A stretch of DNA of 64,000 nucleotides, taken from Orthonyx spaldingii (lineage: Eukaryota > Chordata > Aves > Passeriformes > Orthonychidae). Below the pieces are notes generated by a model, which had not been told where the DNA came from, ran no database searches, and saw only the letters and a list, made by a program, of their open reading frames with translations. A program made the position numbers and the translations under genes. Each line of letters opens with the position of its first letter. Within the stretch, counting starts at the first letter, position 1. Below, piece after piece: positions 60,901 to 64,000 of this stretch. The stretch lies in contig VZTJ01003817.1 in the NCBI GenBank assembly GCA_013397795.1, positions 186,001 to 250,000 on the forward strand. Direction: 5' to 3'.

Positions 60901-61067
60901 GATTGCCGTGTTAATGCATGGCGTTTTCCACTTTTTGCCATTAGAAGAGGACACTTCTGTGTTAAGCAATATGCAGGGTTCCAGCTGCAGAGAGGGCAGA
61001 ACGTTAGGAAGACTTGGAATAAGCATGTTGTCTTTGGCTAAATTTGAATTTCTCATAATACAATAAG
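57958..61067. other. Unique stretch, no feature supported
   Basis: Open frames of up to 110 codons (60724-61056, minus) have no recognisable motif or codon pattern. No repeat family is identified. Confidence 0.5.
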
Positions 61068-61110
61068 TATATGTGTGTGTATGTGTGTGTGTGTATTTGT
61101 GTGTGTGTAT
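61068..61110. repeat. (TG)n/(TA) microsatellite, interrupted
   Basis: Runs of TG are separated by TATG and TATT interruptions over about 43 bp. Confidence 0.9.
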
Positions 61111-62561
61111 TGTTTCAGAGCAGTAAGTAAGATGCCTTCTAAGAGCTTAAACACTTTGTGGAATTTTTATGGTAAAGTACCTTCTCCTTTGCTGTCCAAT
61201 TGAAGAATGGTGTGCAGAAGATGCAGAAGATGGCTCTGCAGCATTCTCAAAGGAGGATGTGGCTGAATTGAAGAGAAATCTATTACCTGTTATAGGCAAA
61301 ACAATTTTTGTCTGCCTTTGAACTTCCATGTTCTGGTAAGAACTAGAATAGTCAAAATAACAGCTCTGAACAGAGCTGTGAAACAGTTAATAAGAGAATT
61401 GTTTAAATAACATGAAATATGACAGTCTTCAAAATTCAGAACGGCTGGAAATGTCATGGAAAGCAAGCCATGTCTCATGAGATACCCACTCAGGTGCTAC
61501 ATTCTAATTATAGCTCAAAGAACAATACTTATGAGATTTGACTGTCACTAATGCTAAATATTCTTAATTACTGTGTTATTAAAATTTCTTTAAAGTATCC
61601 TTTGATTTCTAATACCACTAGAATAGAAAGTAAGTGTCTAATAAGTTCCATCTCTATCTTTCAGAGATTTCAAAGGGTTATTACATAAGATAAAGTCGAT
61701 TCATCCAACAATGAAGTAAAAATGCAGTGCATAAATCCAGACTTCAAATAAATCAATGACCTAATTCTTTATCAAAAGTTACATTATCAAGCAGAAGTAG
61801 GTGTTTAATTATAACACTTCCACCACTATTAAGGTTAAAGATTCAAACAGAAACATGAACTACAAATATATCTTCCAATACTTTTATTACATGAACTTAT
61901 TTTCTTTTCGATAATACAACAATATTAATACTTTTCCCACGTATTATGTACATATTATAGGTACTAGCATGAAGTGCTCACATGAAGCACACTTTCATGT
62001 TTCTACATAGAAACACCATGTCACTGGAGGAGTGAGTTAAAAGTGGAAGATCATGGAACTTTTCTTTTGTTCTGTTCACTTTGCTACATTTCTCTGTACA
62101 CTAGGATTTCTTAGCACATTGCAAGTGCACAGCTATAAACCAGATTTTTAAGGGCTCTTCACATGGTAAAATGCGACTAGCAGCATACATTGTGATCTTG
62201 GAAATTCATATCTTAGAGTGGCTGTCAAAGCCATGCTGTTTTCTACAAGATTTAGGTTCATTATTCTTAGAGCACATGTTATACCAAACATACATTTCCT
62301 GAACCCATAGAGTGGAAGTTTCCTCTACTCAGAAGTACTTCTGAATTCATTAGCCTTCCTAATTTATCTTGGCATACACAAGTAAGGGAGCCTTCCAAAG
62401 GTGCAATACATTGGATGAATCATTTATCTGCAAAGTAAATGAGCTGAAAATATAGGTCATCAAAAAATATTCAGCAAATATTCATTACTTTGTTCTGAGT
62501 TCTTAATATCCAGTATATTCTATGGTTAGATTTCTTATGGTTTTACTATTTTTTCATATGT
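61111..62561. other. Unique AT-rich stretch
   Basis: Nothing is recognised on either strand. Confidence 0.5.
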
Positions 62562-62590
62562 ATATTTGTGTGTGTATATATATATACGTA
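62562..62590. repeat. Short (TG)n(TA)n microsatellite
   Basis: The sequence is TTTGTGTGTGTATATATATATACG. It is short and simple. Confidence 0.85.
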
Positions 62591-63715
62591 GGTATGAAAT
62601 ATATTTATCATTGTAATGGACTTTTTGTGACAGGAACAAGCATGTATAATATTTTCTGATATTACTTATCTATATCAGTATTGCATGATATGTGCATAGT
62701 AAAGGTAAACTTCATTGCAATTAATAGTAGCTTAGAACAGAGGTTCTATATATAATTTACATCAAACCTTATTTGCTCTCTATATAAAATACTTGGAACC
62801 TTAACTGGTCTCTATTTGACAAAACAATGGATCCTACCTGCTAAAAAAAAAAAAGTCAACTCTGCTGCCTAAAAATGCATCTACCCTCTGATGTCTTCAA
62901 AGTTAAGACAGGAAATTATATCCTGCCCTGCCTCCAGCACACGCGTGCTCTCATTTACACATTTGTAATACATAATTGCAATTTACACCAAGTTCAAGCT
63001 AGCCCAGAAAGGCTGCATCAGTCAAGTACTTGTGAAGCAGTACATATTGAACTCTGTAGAGCTGTAACTGCACTGCTAACAGGAACTACATTGATTGTAG
63101 AGCATCTTTACAAAAAATGTTGTGAAGCATTCTGAGCTCAGAGATTAATATTATGAGGTTTTTCATCAAATATTTGGAGATGTTCCTCATGGCAACAAAT
63201 AAATCTCCAGATTATTCCATGTAGGTTGTTAGTTGCAGAGCTGCTTTCTGAAATAGCTTTTAATGTATTTTTTTAAACTAGCATTAAATAACTAAAGGGG
63301 TGGGGAGATGCTCTCCTTTATCTGAGAGGCAGTATTGTCATCACATGAAATTTAAAAGATTGAATCTCAGTATCTAATCTTCTTTCACCTGTGAATAATA
63401 TGATTTTAATGTTTTCCATTCATCTCTGTTTGTTCGACGACCCTGGACATGAATAAGGGGAAGGAAGTCTAAGGACATCACTCGCCATCCATTGGCTCAG
63501 AGACTCCACTTTACATTTGATCAGTAAACTACTTCTTGAGGCTCAACTGAATTTACTAGGTTCAAGAAAATACTTTTGACTCAGAATGACTTAGTGCAGG
63601 TGCATTGTATTTCTTCTTTGTGGTAGTTTACGAACTGGCAAATTTGTACTGAAGAAAATATGGAAGATAAAAAGTTCAAGAAGAGTGCTTTCATTGAACT
63701 GAATGGTACAAAAGG
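62591..63715. other. Unique AT-rich stretch
   Basis: An 86-codon frame at 62875-63135 has no recognisable feature. No repeat family is seen until the possible CR1 tail that follows. Confidence 0.5.
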
Positions 63716-63755
63716 ACTATACTGATGGTTTCAAAGTATTGATTCTGCGATTCTG
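63716..63755 (+). mobile_element. Possible CR1 LINE 3' tail remnant, plus strand
   Basis: The phrase CTGATGGTTTCAAAGTATTG followed by ATTCTGCGATTCTGTCTC resembles the plus-strand CR1 end, with an ATTCTGTGATTCTG-type tail. Only the last 40 bp are recognisable, so the call is tentative. Confidence 0.35.
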
Positions 63756-64000
63756 TCTCATAGAAAGTTGCCTTCTTTGGAGGAAAAATACAAAGTCATA
63801 ATGGTTTTCTTCATTTTTACCTTTTTTATATTTTGTTTCTAGAGTTAAGTGAATATTTTATCATTCACTTCAATGGATCCTGTTTTACTCTGTAAGCCTG
63901 TTGGGGTTTTTAGGTAAAATGTTTTCCTTTTGTGTTATGTCTGAAATACAACATAAATATTTGAAATGGAAATTTCAGATTTAATGCTTCTTTTGTGAAA
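63756..64000. other. Unique AT-rich end of the window
   Basis: No feature is seen. Confidence 0.5.

Noticed and set aside
1..64000. CRISPR arrays, prokaryotic operons, tRNA or rRNA genes
   Set aside because: No regularly spaced short repeats, no ribosome-binding-site and gene pattern, and no cloverleaf or rRNA sequence were seen. The repeat content is avian.

Overview
This window looks like avian nuclear DNA from a gene-poor, AT-rich stretch (intergenic, or inside a very large intron). The evidence is the repeat content. There are several CR1-type LINE fragments whose reverse-strand ends carry the typical bird CR1 tail (AATCATAGAATCATAG-like). There are also LTR elements of two bird-type endogenous retrovirus groups, one giving 6-bp and one giving 5-bp target-site duplications. 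I found no host protein-coding exon, rRNA, tRNA or CRISPR array that I can defend, and nothing bacterial. Most open frames over 60 codons in the window are chance frames or lie inside repeats.

Layout. 1-8000: unique AT-rich sequence. 8001-10000: two minus-strand CR1 pieces. 10-23.6 kb: mostly unique, with an unexplained 243-codon open frame (15881-16612, minus) and a short tandem duplication at 21.8 kb. 23629-24298: a minus-strand solo LTR with perfect 6-bp duplications (CCTGAG). 24679-27059: a minus-strand, internally deleted LTR element bounded by ACTAA, with a degenerate ~48-bp minisatellite inside and two dissimilar LTRs. 27.3-27.4 kb: an AT tract holding a 17-N assembly gap. 28-38.8 kb: unique. 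38811-38969: CR1 tail, minus. 43140-43527: a GC-rich solo LTR with GGTACT duplications. 45985-46481: a probable third LTR type. 46988-47495: degenerate CR1, minus. 53067-53200: CR1 tail, minus. 53370-56115: a plus-strand CR1 body with endonuclease and reverse transcriptase remnants, split by a nested 717-bp LTR (53874-54590). 56.1-64 kb: unique with microsatellites.

The elements allow a partial order of events. The plus-strand CR1 was in place before the LTR at 53874, because the LTR interrupts its endonuclease reading frame and the interrupted frame resumes on the other side. The LTRs at 23629 and 53874 belong to one family. Both carry an open frame at the 5' edge of U3 that stops at the same aligned place (TAA in one, TAG in the other) despite a 12-nt length difference. 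That U3 frame, and the ACTAA-bounded element with mismatched LTRs, are the two observations I find most worth following up. Nothing here can be shown to work as an active system: every transposon frame is broken or partial.
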